Shown piece after piece: positions 1 through 5,551 of a stretch of DNA of 6,865 nucleotides. A program made the translations under genes and the position numbers. The notes below the pieces were generated by a model. The model worked only from the letters and a program-made list of their open reading frames with translations. It had not been told where the DNA came from and searched no databases. The DNA is from M55B157 sp965657825 (lineage in GTDB: Bacteria > Actinomycetota > Actinomycetes > S36-B12), in NCBI GenBank assembly GCA_965657825.1, contig CBFHQG010000108.1:1-6865 (forward strand). Reading direction: 5' to 3'. Each line of letters opens with the position of its first letter. The stretch's first letter is position 1.

Positions 1-637
1 ACCCTGCGCAGCCTCGTGCTCGGTCTGTGAGCCGGTGGCGATCCAGCCCGGGGCCACCGCGTTCACCGTGATGCCCGCCTCGGCATGATCGACCGCGAGC
101 GCACGGGTGAGGCCCAGCATGGCTGCTTTGGAGGCGGCGTAGGCCACCTCGCCGCGCATCGCCATCACCGGTCCGGTGACGCTCGCCACCATCACGATGC
201 GACCCCAACCGGCGGCCTGCATTCCCGGCAGCACGAGGCGACTGACCAGGTACGCAGAGTCGAGATTGCGCGCCATCGAGCCCCGCCACGCCGCCAGATC
301 CACCGGCCCGGCCCGACTCAGCCGTACCTGGATCGCTGATGCTCGTCATGCCGGCGTTATTGACCAGGATGTCGATCCCCGAGGCCCACCTCCGCACCTG
401 GTCGACCAGGCTTCCCGCCTGCCTGGGATCAGTGAGGTCAGCAACGAAGCCCTGCGCGTGCAGCCCTGCGTCTCGAACCTCGTCGGCCCGCTCATGGATG
501 CGATCGGTGGTCGAGGTCAGGGCAACGCGTGCACCGAGTTCGGCGAGCGCCCGCGCAGCCGCGAAGCCGATGCCCGCGGGGCTGCCGGCACCGGTCACGA
601 GTGCGGTGCGACCGGTGAGGTCCCATATGGACGGCAT
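1..637 (-). pseudogene. SDR-family oxidoreductase (FabG-like), frameshifted and cut by the left edge
   Basis: Rossmann-fold short-chain dehydrogenase/reductase, expected to use NAD(P)H on a hydroxyl/carbonyl substrate that I cannot name. From the ATG at 637 the frame gives the cofactor loop TGAGSPAGIG (residues 15-24) and ILVNNAG (90-96). Near 304-315 the homology moves to another frame, which encodes LAAW, RNLDSAY (the catalytic Asn region), a Ser at 181-183, YAASK (Tyr 139-141, Lys 127-129) and AVAPGWIATGS. Removing one G from the GC-rich run GGGCCGGGCC restores a single ORF. As written, the first frame stays open to the window edge but loses the whole catalytic tetrad. This is either a real pseudogene or a sequencing/assembly error. 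I chose ATG 637 because GAGGTGA lies just upstream; a GTG at 655 would overlap the aminotransferase stop (GTGA). It is the last visible gene of the minus-strand operon. Confidence 0.8.
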
Positions 638-651
638 GTTCACCTCGTCTG

Positions 652-2004
652 TCACGCGGTGATTCGAGCGACGGCCTCGTCGAACAATGCGGTATGCAGA
701 TCGACATCGGCCGCCGTTGTCGCCGGGCACATGAGCGCCATGTTGTGGAACGGCGTCATCAGTACGCCACGATTGGCCATGAACAAGTGGAGGTACTCCT
801 CCAGGTCATCGTCATGGGCGTTCGCTGACTCAGTACCGGTGCGGGGTGCAGGACGAGAGAAGCGGTACTCGGCCCGAGCGCCGAGCTGACTGACCGACCA
901 CGGCGCGTCCTGCGCGTCGAGCACCTTCTGCACACCATCGGCGAATCGGGTACCCAGGGCGATCATGTGGACGAATGCGTCATCGGTCAGGACATGCTCG
1001 AGGGTTGCGCGCATCGCCGCCACCGACATCGCATTTCCCGCAAGCGTGCCGCCCACTCCCCCGACATCGATCAGATCGGCATCGGGATGATCAGCCACCG
1101 CATCGGCCAGCGCCTGACTGATGCCGTACGCCCCCGAGGGCACGCCTCCTCCGATGCTCTTGCCGATCACGACGATGTCCGGCCGCAGGTTCCACGCCGC
1201 TGTGCATCCTCCGGGCCCGGCAGAGATGGTGTGCGTCTCATCGATGAGCAGGAGTGTGCCGTGACGATCACACGCGGCGCGCAACGCGTCGAGGAAGCCT
1301 GGCTCGGGCAGCACGATGCCGATATTGGTCAGCGCCGGCTCGGCAATCACCACCGCAACATCGCCGTGAGCGAGTGCGGACTCGACCGACTCGATGTCGT
1401 TGAACTCCGCGACGCGCGTTGTCGCGTCGATCGGCACCGGTGCTCCCACATTGCCCTCGCGAAGGGCAGCGCGACCATCGGGGTCGCGAATGACGAACGT
1501 CTCGTCGACCGAGCCGTGGTAGCAGTAGGAGAACGCCAGGACCTTGTCGCGGCCGGTGAGCATGCGTGCGAGGCGAAGAGCCCAGCGGTTGGCATCGGTG
1601 GCGGTGAGTGAGAACGACCACAGCGGCAATCCGAACCGGCGGGCGAGATCGGCCGCCACCCACTCGGCATCGGCCGTCGGCATCATGGTGGTGATCCCAC
1701 CCTCGACACCGATGCGCTGGTGCACCACCGCGATGGTCGGCTCCGGTGAATGGCCTGCCATCGCACCCGTGTCGCCCAGGGCGAAGTCGACATACTCGTG
1801 CCCATCGACGTCGGTGATGCGATTACCCCGCGCGGTCGACAGGTAGAGCGGGTACCCACCGGACCACTTGTTCATCCAGGTCATCGGAACCCGACCGAAG
1901 AGGTGATCAGCCTGCTCGAACAGTGCACGGGAGCCGGGAGTGCGCTCACGATAGGTCGCGCGCTCAGCTGCGAGATGCTCCTCGAGGGCTACTCGGTCGA
2001 TCAT
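652..2004 (-). CDS. Class III PLP-dependent aminotransferase (glutamate-1-semialdehyde aminomutase-like)
   Basis: Cytosolic fold-type I aminotransferase, 450 residues, full length for class III. Visible landmarks are the substrate-lid region YVDFALGDTGAMAGHSP (71-87), a phosphate-binding segment TATDANRWALRLAR (134-147), the ring-stacking YHG (162-164), the cofactor Asp in LLIDETHT (252-259; Asp255), the Schiff-base lysine in VIGKSIGGGVPSGAYG (Lys282), and GGTLAGNAMSVAAM (318-331). The overall pattern is nearest to GSA aminomutase-like transaminases. However, TATDAN replaces the usual SGTEA, so a specialised transaminase is more likely than HemL, and the amino donor and acceptor are unknown. 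AGAAGG lies about 8 nt before the ATG. It sits 47 nt downstream of the MFS gene and its stop abuts the SDR start, which suggests one operon. Confidence 0.9.
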   Translation of the reverse strand: MIDRVALEEHLAAERATYRERTPGSRALFEQADHLFGRVPMTWMNKWSGGYPLYLSTARGNRITDVDGHEYVDFALGDTGAMAGHSPEPTIAVVHQRIGVEGGITTMMPTADAEWVAADLARRFGLPLWSFSLTATDANRWALRLARMLTGRDKVLAFSYCYHGSVDETFVIRDPDGRAALREGNVGAPVPIDATTRVAEFNDIESVESALAHGDVAVVIAEPALTNIGIVLPEPGFLDALRAACDRHGTLLLIDETHTISAGPGGCTAAWNLRPDIVVIGKSIGGGVPSGAYGISQALADAVADHPDADLIDVGGVGGTLAGNAMSVAAMRATLEHVLTDDAFVHMIALGTRFADGVQKVLDAQDAPWSVSQLGARAEYRFSRPAPRTGTESANAHDDDLEEYLHLFMANRGVLMTPFHNMALMCPATTAADVDLHTALFDEAVARITA

Positions 2005-2051
2005 GGGACGACCCTTCTGGGATTGCGGTCGGTTGGCGAAGCCCGTGACTG

Positions 2052-3326
2052 CTACTGCTGATTATGCGGGTCCTGGTCCGCAGGAGGATCGACAGGAGTC
2101 CGGCGTAGGTGGTGCTTCCCGATGGGAGCTGCCAACAGGGCGAGCACGACGGCGATCACCTCCACGGCCGCGGCACCGACGACCAGCCATCGCCATCCGG
2201 CGAAGGCGAAAGCACCGGCGATGATCGAGCCAATCGCGAAGGCGCCGGTCCGCAGGGAGGCTGAGGCGACGAACACCATCCCGCGAGCATGCGGTGGGGA
2301 CTCGCGGTCACGTACTCGGAACAGGCTGGTCACCTGGGTTGCCACGAACATCCCCGCAAGGACACCAACTGCCCCGGCGACGGCGAATGATGGTGCCGCC
2401 GCGATCGCGAGCATCAGGAGGGCTAGCACCGCGGTCGCACCGATCGTGATCGTGCCCGGCCCGCGCCACACGATCGGCCGACGCGTGAGCAGAATCGATC
2501 CGATGATCGCCCCGATCGCCATAAGGGTGAGCAGGAATACACCTACCCCTGGATCACCGGTGAGGTCCTCGCCGAGTAGGGGGGTGGCGATCACGATGAA
2601 GGCGATCGCCCCGTAGCTGAAGGTTCCGATGATCGTGCTGCGCCGCAGTGGAATCGAGTCGATCATCACGCGCAGATACCGCAGGGTGCGCCCGAGGGGC
2701 TCTGGTGGCTCGGATGTCGTCGCAGCGCGCGGAGGCACCGGAGCGAACCGCAGCACAACAAGGGCGAGCAGGAACAGCACTGCCGCCACCTCGAGGGTGA
2801 TCGATCCTGGGAACGCCGCATCGATGATGAAAGCGGCGCCCACGAGCGCGGGTCCGGCTACCTCGGCGACGTTGTACGTGCCGGCATCCACGGCGTACGC
2901 ACGCGCCGCGGGTACATCGGGCACGATCCGCCGAAGTTGACCACTCCATGCTCCGATGAGGATCGGCTGGGCAAGTCCGGTGACGGCTGCGATGAGCAGG
3001 AGGACCACGAGCGGCAACGCACCGATCCCGAAGGCGAGGAGGATCGAGCCCACGGCCATCACGGCCAATCCGGTCAGGAATCCCTGGCGCGGGTGGGCCA
3101 TCCGATCGATCGTGGCACCCAGGACGGGTCCGAAGAGAGCGCCCACCGCGGAGATGGTGGCGATGAGGACCGAGGCGCGGGTGGGGCTGTCGCCCACCGC
3201 GATGACCGTCAGCAGGATCGCCGATGGCATCGCAATCGTGCCTGATCGGCCGAGGGCCGCCACTCCCGCATAGAGGGCGAGACGCCGTCCGGGAGACCCG
3301 GGCAGTTCGGTGGGCACTCCCCGCAC
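2052..3326 (-). CDS. MFS transporter, 12 transmembrane segments
   Basis: Inner-membrane major facilitator superfamily protein, 424 residues, probably a proton-coupled exporter or importer of a small molecule. About twelve hydrophobic segments are visible, roughly at 16-45, 50-73, 83-103, 104-126, 152-172, 176-195, 231-252, 260-281, 292-311, 313-332, 350-375 and 378-400. A motif-A-like loop, GATIDRMAHPR (70-80), lies between TM2 and TM3. The central cytoplasmic loop (about 196-228) is Pro/Arg-rich, and RVRDRESPPHARG (337-349) lies in a late cytoplasmic loop. The tail (404-424) is polar. The start is uncertain: GTG at 3326 gives full TM1 but has no clear Shine-Dalgarno, and GTG at 3317 is an alternative. 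It is first in the apparent operon with the aminotransferase and SDR, so its cargo may be their substrate or product; that is inference. Confidence 0.88.
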   Translation of the reverse strand: MRGVPTELPGSPGRRLALYAGVAALGRSGTIAMPSAILLTVIAVGDSPTRASVLIATISAVGALFGPVLGATIDRMAHPRQGFLTGLAVMAVGSILLAFGIGALPLVVLLLIAAVTGLAQPILIGAWSGQLRRIVPDVPAARAYAVDAGTYNVAEVAGPALVGAAFIIDAAFPGSITLEVAAVLFLLALVVLRFAPVPPRAATTSEPPEPLGRTLRYLRVMIDSIPLRRSTIIGTFSYGAIAFIVIATPLLGEDLTGDPGVGVFLLTLMAIGAIIGSILLTRRPIVWRGPGTITIGATAVLALLMLAIAAAPSFAVAGAVGVLAGMFVATQVTSLFRVRDRESPPHARGMVFVASASLRTGAFAIGSIIAGAFAFAGWRWLVVGAAAVEVIAVVLALLAAPIGKHHLRRTPVDPPADQDPHNQQ

Positions 3327-3549
3327 GGTAGTCCGCCATGCCCGGTCAGGATCCTCCGAGGTGGCCCGGGCGACACCGCTCGACGAGACACAATCGCGAC
3401 AGAAACGAACCGACTCGGCACCTGCCCGCGCCCACGACGAGACGAATCCCGGGGTTCAATCGGCTCACCAGGTGGTGACCCCGACCGGAGTTCGCCGCTT
3501 CGGCCCCACGGTGCATTCCCACGAGGGTGCCCATCCGCGAGGAGGACCG
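3327..3549. promoter_or_regulatory. Divergent intergenic region with two small dyads
   Basis: This 223-bp gap between the minus-strand MFS gene and the plus-strand 145-residue gene must hold both promoters. I see no convincing -35/-10 pair. A 14-bp near-palindrome GAATCCC/GGGGTTC lies at 3444-3457 (one mismatched pair). It overlaps a possible weak plus-strand -10, TTCAAT (3455-3460). A second short dyad TCACC-N4-GGTGA lies at 3465-3478. Either could be an operator for the plus-strand gene; both are weak on their own. Confidence 0.35.
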
Positions 3550-3987
3550 ATGAACACTCACGCCGAGCACCCTGTGGTGCCCCACACGATCACCGTGTCT
3601 GATCTGGATCGACTGGAGTTGCATCTGGCCGAACCTGATCCGGGTGCGATCTGGTGGGTTGAACTCGCCGCCCAGCTCGATCGGCTCGATGACGCGCTGG
3701 CTGTTCATCGCGCCGATGTGGAGGGTCCGGGGGGTTTGCATGCGCAGGTCCTCGCCGAGGCACCTCGGGTCGCGCCCACCGTGGCGCGGTTGGAGATCGA
3801 GCATGATCGGCTCGCGGTGAGGATCCGGGAGTTGCGGCTGCTGGTGGGGCAGCGGTCGGGTGATCCGGAGGGGGTGGCCGAGGTGTCCGCGGAGGTTGCG
3901 GAGTTGGTGGCGCGGCTGCGACGCCACGATGCGGATGCGGATGACATGGTGCATGAGGCGTACCGGGTCGATATCGGCGGCGAGTGA
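3550..3987 (+). CDS. Hypothetical helical protein, hemerythrin-like
   Basis: A 145-residue soluble protein with no signal peptide or membrane segment. The start is firm: GAGGAGG lies 4 nt before ATG 3550. The sequence is strongly helical and charged, with amphipathic stretches at about 34-54, 73-99 and 107-126. Possible metal ligands are His53, His64, Glu84-His85, His126, Asp131/Asp132 and His135-Glu136. The layout, a mid-protein L-x-x-EH-x-x-L, a late RRH, then HEAYRVDIGGE at the C-terminus, recalls short actinobacterial hemerythrin-like proteins, whose four-helix bundles hold a di-iron site binding O2 or NO. The ligand set looks incomplete compared with canonical hemerythrin, so a non-metal role is possible. 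It is monocistronic: a hairpin repeat starts on its stop codon and a separate promoter follows. The family assignment is inference from pattern. Confidence 0.75.
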   Translation: MNTHAEHPVVPHTITVSDLDRLELHLAEPDPGAIWWVELAAQLDRLDDALAVHRADVEGPGGLHAQVLAEAPRVAPTVARLEIEHDRLAVRIRELRLLVGQRSGDPEGVAEVSAEVAELVARLRRHDADADDMVHEAYRVDIGGE

Positions 3988-4065
3988 AACGAGCGCCGCA
4001 TCAGCACAGGCGGCGAGTGAAACGAGCGCCGCATCAGCACAGGCGGCGAGTGAAGCGAGCGCCGG
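3976..4065 (+). repeat. 33-bp tandem repeat, 2.7 copies, each a hairpin
   Basis: Two identical 33-bp units (3976-4008 and 4009-4041) are followed by a partial third (4042-4065) with one A-to-G change (gaaacg to gaagcg). Each unit can fold into a stem GCGGCG/CGCCGC with an 11-nt loop (AGTGAAACGAG). In unit 1 the arms are 3977-3982 and 3994-3999; unit 3 keeps five of the six pairs. The stop codon of the upstream gene (3985-3987) is in the first loop. The array is likely a REP-like element or a multi-hairpin transcription end that insulates the next promoter. Confidence 0.8.
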
Positions 4066-4074
4066 GTTGTCGAC

Positions 4075-4104
4075 TTGCGAGGCTGATACCCCCGGGGGTA
4101 TAGT
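4075..4104 (+). promoter_or_regulatory. Promoter with CsoR/CstR/RicR-type operator in the spacer
   Basis: The -10 element TATAGT (4099-4104) matches the consensus at five of six positions. TTGCGA (4075-4080) is a fair -35, giving an 18-bp spacer. The spacer and -10 contain a perfect 16-bp palindrome, ATACCCCCGGGGGTAT (4086-4101). C-tract/G-tract palindromes flanked by TA are the known operator type of the CsoR family: copper sensors CsoR and RicR, persulfide sensor CstR and relatives. Binding here would block RNA polymerase, so the expected control is repression relieved by Cu(I) or by sulfane sulfur. Transcription would start near 4111, leaving a leader of about 50 nt before the 38-residue gene. 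No CsoR-family gene is in the window, so the regulator would act in trans. Confidence 0.75.
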
Positions 4105-4163
4105 TCCCTGGTCAGAACCGGCCTCCGTGCAGCACACGGATCGCCCCGAGAAGGAGACGTCAC

Positions 4164-4280
4164 ATGTGCAGTCCCGCCCCCTGCTACTCCTGCGGCAAGG
4201 TCACCTGGACCGGTTGCGGCGCCCACGTCGACGAGGTCATGTCGCAGGTCACCCCTGAGCGACGCTGCACCTGCCGATAG
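4164..4280 (+). CDS. Small cysteine-rich protein (38 aa), candidate metal- or sulfur-binding microprotein
   Basis: GAAGGAG lies 7 nt before ATG 4164 and the stop is TAG at 4278-4280. The 38 residues include six cysteines: Cys2, Cys7, Cys10 (C-x-x-C-G-K), Cys18 (W-x-G-C-G), Cys35 and Cys37 (C-T-C). His21 is also present in AHVDEVM. There is no signal peptide or membrane segment. It resembles short actinobacterial hypothetical proteins with the pattern MCxPxxCxxCGKxTWxGCGxHV that I recall as recurring, which argues for a real gene; no function is established to my knowledge. Two CxxC/CxC pairs suggest Zn, Cu(I) or persulfide binding. The CsoR-type operator upstream and hairpin terminator downstream make it a one-gene transcription unit. 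The parallel is mycobacterial MymT, a small Cys-rich copper protein under RicR, though no sequence homology is visible. Confidence 0.85.
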   Translation: MCSPAPCYSCGKVTWTGCGAHVDEVMSQVTPERRCTCR

Positions 4281-4284
4281 TCGA

Positions 4285-4309
4285 CATCGGTCACCGACCG
4301 TGACCGATG
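4285..4309 (+). terminator. Hairpin terminator, 10-bp perfect stem
   Basis: Arms CATCGGTCAC (4285-4294) and GTGACCGATG (4300-4309) pair perfectly around a 5-nt loop (CGACC), starting 4 nt after the stop of the Cys-rich gene. There is no U-tract, as is usual for actinobacterial I-shaped terminators. A protein-binding dyad for the next gene is an alternative, but position and stem strength favour termination. Confidence 0.75.
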
Positions 4310-4312
4310 ATC

Positions 4313-4378
4313 CGGGCTTTGGCCTCGGTCAGTGCCCGACCAACGTCCCTAGCGCTCCTCCGGACCGCCTCCTAACGT
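4313..4378 (+). promoter_or_regulatory. Candidate promoter of the SDR gene with two DosR-like boxes
   Basis: A -10-like TAACGT lies at 4373-4378 with no recognisable -35, as expected for an activator-dependent promoter. Two sequences resemble the DosR/DevR dormancy box (GGGACTTTNGTCCC): CGGGCTTTGGCCTC at 4313-4326 (9 of 13 specified bases) and, on the minus strand, GGGACGTTGGTCGG at 4336-4349 (10 of 13, by eye). Their centres are 23 bp apart. The proximal one is centred about 43 bp before the predicted transcription start near 4385, the usual DosR placement. Matches are imperfect and no DosR gene is visible. Confidence 0.35.
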
Positions 4379-4419
4379 GATCCATGCGCACCGCGCGCAG
4401 GTCGACGACGGGAGGACTC

Positions 4420-5172
4420 ATGCAGCGACTACCCGGCCGAGTCGCCATCGTGACCGGTGCCGGCAGCGGCATCGGCGCAGCGACGGCCCACCGCCTCGCC
4501 AACGAGGGCGCGATCGTCGTCCTCACCGACATCAACGACGAGCACTGCACTGCCGTGGCGAACACTCTCACCGATCAGGGGGCGCAGGTGCTCGCCCTGC
4601 ACCACGACGTCGCCCGGGCCGAGGACTGGGAGCGGGTCCTCGCCACGACGATGGAGCGCTTCGGTCGACTGGACATTCTGGTCAACAATGCCGGTATGGG
4701 TGACATCGCCGACATCGAGCAGACCACCATCGAGGAGTGGGATCGCACGATCGCCATCGACCAGACCAGCATCTTCCTCGGCATGAAGCTCGCCGCCGAG
4801 CATCTGAAGGCCTCCGGCCATGGCTCGGTCATCAACATCTCCTCGATCTTCGGTATCACCGGGGGATTCGGGACCTCCCCGGCGTACCACGCGGCCAAGG
4901 GCGCAGTGCGCACGCTGACCAAGAATGTCGCGTTGCTGTGGGCGCAGCAGGGGGTCCGGGTCAACTCCATCCACCCCGGATTCATCGACACCCCGATCCT
5001 CGATGAGGTGAAGGGCACGGAGTTCGAACAGGTCATGGTGACCATGACTCCGATGGGGCGACTCGGCCGACCGGAGGAGATCGCCGCAGCGGTGGCCTAT
5101 CTCGCCAGTGATGATGCCTCGTTCGTCACCGGCTGCGAACTCGCCGTCGATGGTGGGTTCCTCGCCCGCTAG
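4420..5172 (+). CDS. SDR-family NAD(P)-dependent oxidoreductase
   Basis: Classical SDR of 250 residues, full length for the family, cytosolic and probably tetrameric. The start is ATG 4420, with GGGAGGA just upstream; an in-frame ATG at 4384 has no ribosome binding site and sits at the likely transcription start. Landmarks are the cofactor loop TGAGSGIG (12-19), Asp37 after beta-2 (favours NAD over NADP), NNAG (89-92), SSIFG with Ser141/Ser142, YHAAK (Tyr156, Lys160), PGFIDTPI in the lid, and the C-terminal signature GRPEEIAAAVAYLASDDASFVTG...VDGG. The tetrad Asn position, normally IxxNQT, reads IAIDQTSIFLGMK with Asp114. The substrate is unknown; the subfamily includes enzymes annotated glucose 1-dehydrogenase or 3-oxoacyl-ACP reductase on weak grounds. 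It is unrelated in detail to the frameshifted SDR at the left edge. It is monocistronic and convergent with the ArsR gene. Confidence 0.92.
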   Translation: MQRLPGRVAIVTGAGSGIGAATAHRLANEGAIVVLTDINDEHCTAVANTLTDQGAQVLALHHDVARAEDWERVLATTMERFGRLDILVNNAGMGDIADIEQTTIEEWDRTIAIDQTSIFLGMKLAAEHLKASGHGSVINISSIFGITGGFGTSPAYHAAKGAVRTLTKNVALLWAQQGVRVNSIHPGFIDTPILDEVKGTEFEQVMVTMTPMGRLGRPEEIAAAVAYLASDDASFVTGCELAVDGGFLAR

Positions 5173-5180
5173 GCGAACGA

Positions 5181-5245
5181 GCTACTCGAGCCACCTCCGT
5201 GAGCCGGCTACTCGAGCCAGCTACTCGAGCCAGCTACGTGAGAAG
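5181..5245. repeat. 13-bp tandem repeat between convergent genes
   Basis: GCTACTCGAGCCA occurs exactly at 5181-5193, 5207-5219 and 5220-5232. A degenerate copy fills 5194-5206 and another begins at 5233, so the array is about five units in strict 13-bp register. Each exact unit holds the palindrome CTCGAG. The array begins 8 bp after the SDR stop and runs into the last codons of the convergent ArsR gene, whose TAG is at 5236-5234. It may serve as a bidirectional transcription end or be a slippage-expanded sequence; no classical terminator is otherwise seen here. Confidence 0.8.
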
Positions 5246-5551
5246 GTCGCTGATCCGGTCCATCCCGCTCGGCACCAGCGAGTAGTAGGCCCAGGTACCA
5301 CGCCGATCTCGGCGCACGAGCCCGGCATCGGCGAGGATCTTCAGGTGGTGACTGACCGTCGACTGGGATAGTCCCAGCGGTGCGGTCAGGTCGCACACGC
5401 ACGCCTCACCCGCCTCCGCCGACCGCAGAAGTGACAGCACCTGCAACCGAGCCGGATCGGCGATGGCCTTGAGCAGGCGAGCGAGATCCTCCGCCTCACC
5501 CCGCTCCATCGGCGCAGCCAGGAGCGTCGTCGCACACGGCTGTTCGGCCAT
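5234..5551 (-). CDS. ArsR/SmtB-family metalloregulatory repressor
   Basis: Winged helix-turn-helix repressor of 105 residues, expected to dimerise on DNA and release it on binding a soft metal or metalloid. Seen: LLKAIADPARLQVLSLL (26-42), the alpha-3 metal motif EACVCDL (49-55; Cys51, Cys53), recognition helix SQSTVSHHLKIL (62-73), and the wing GLVRRDRRGTWAYYSLVP. The CVC motif is typical of As(III)/Sb(III) sensors, and the sequence resembles M. tuberculosis Rv2642 (GEACVCD, SHHLK). Cys6 could supply a third ligand, as in actinobacterial ArsR proteins where the third Cys lies near the N-terminus. The start is ATG 5551, preceded by AAGGGGAG; ATGs further upstream (up to 5605) lack such a site. 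No arsenic efflux or reductase gene is visible, so it is an orphan here or acts on a distant or divergent target. Confidence 0.9.
   Translation of the reverse strand: MAEQPCATTLLAAPMERGEAEDLARLLKAIADPARLQVLSLLRSAEAGEACVCDLTAPLGLSQSTVSHHLKILADAGLVRRDRRGTWAYYSLVPSGMDRISDLLT

Noticed and set aside
176..889. Plus-strand ORF of 237 codons
   Set aside because: It spans the antisense of the SDR and the end of the aminotransferase, with no recognisable motif or ribosome binding site.
967..1611. Plus-strand ORF of 214 codons
   Set aside because: It lies fully antisense to the aminotransferase, whose PLP motifs are intact, and its translation is low-complexity His/Arg-rich as expected from GC-rich antisense frames.
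3976..4065. Possible CRISPR array
   Set aside because: Units are contiguous with no variable spacers, only 2.7 copies, and no cas genes are present.
3346..4137. Minus-strand ORF with SLAACADAALV repeats
   Set aside because: The 11-residue repeat only reflects the 33-bp DNA repeat read in frame, and the ORF is antisense to the gene with a strong GAGGAGG site.
3860..4258. Plus-strand ORF with SETSAASAQAA repeats
   Set aside because: It overlaps the hemerythrin-like and Cys-rich genes in another frame, has no ribosome binding site, and would be read across hairpins and the operator.
4384..4419. Upstream in-frame ATG for the SDR at 4384
   Set aside because: There is no Shine-Dalgarno and it lies at the predicted transcription start; ATG 4420 has a strong site and gives the normal SDR N-terminus.
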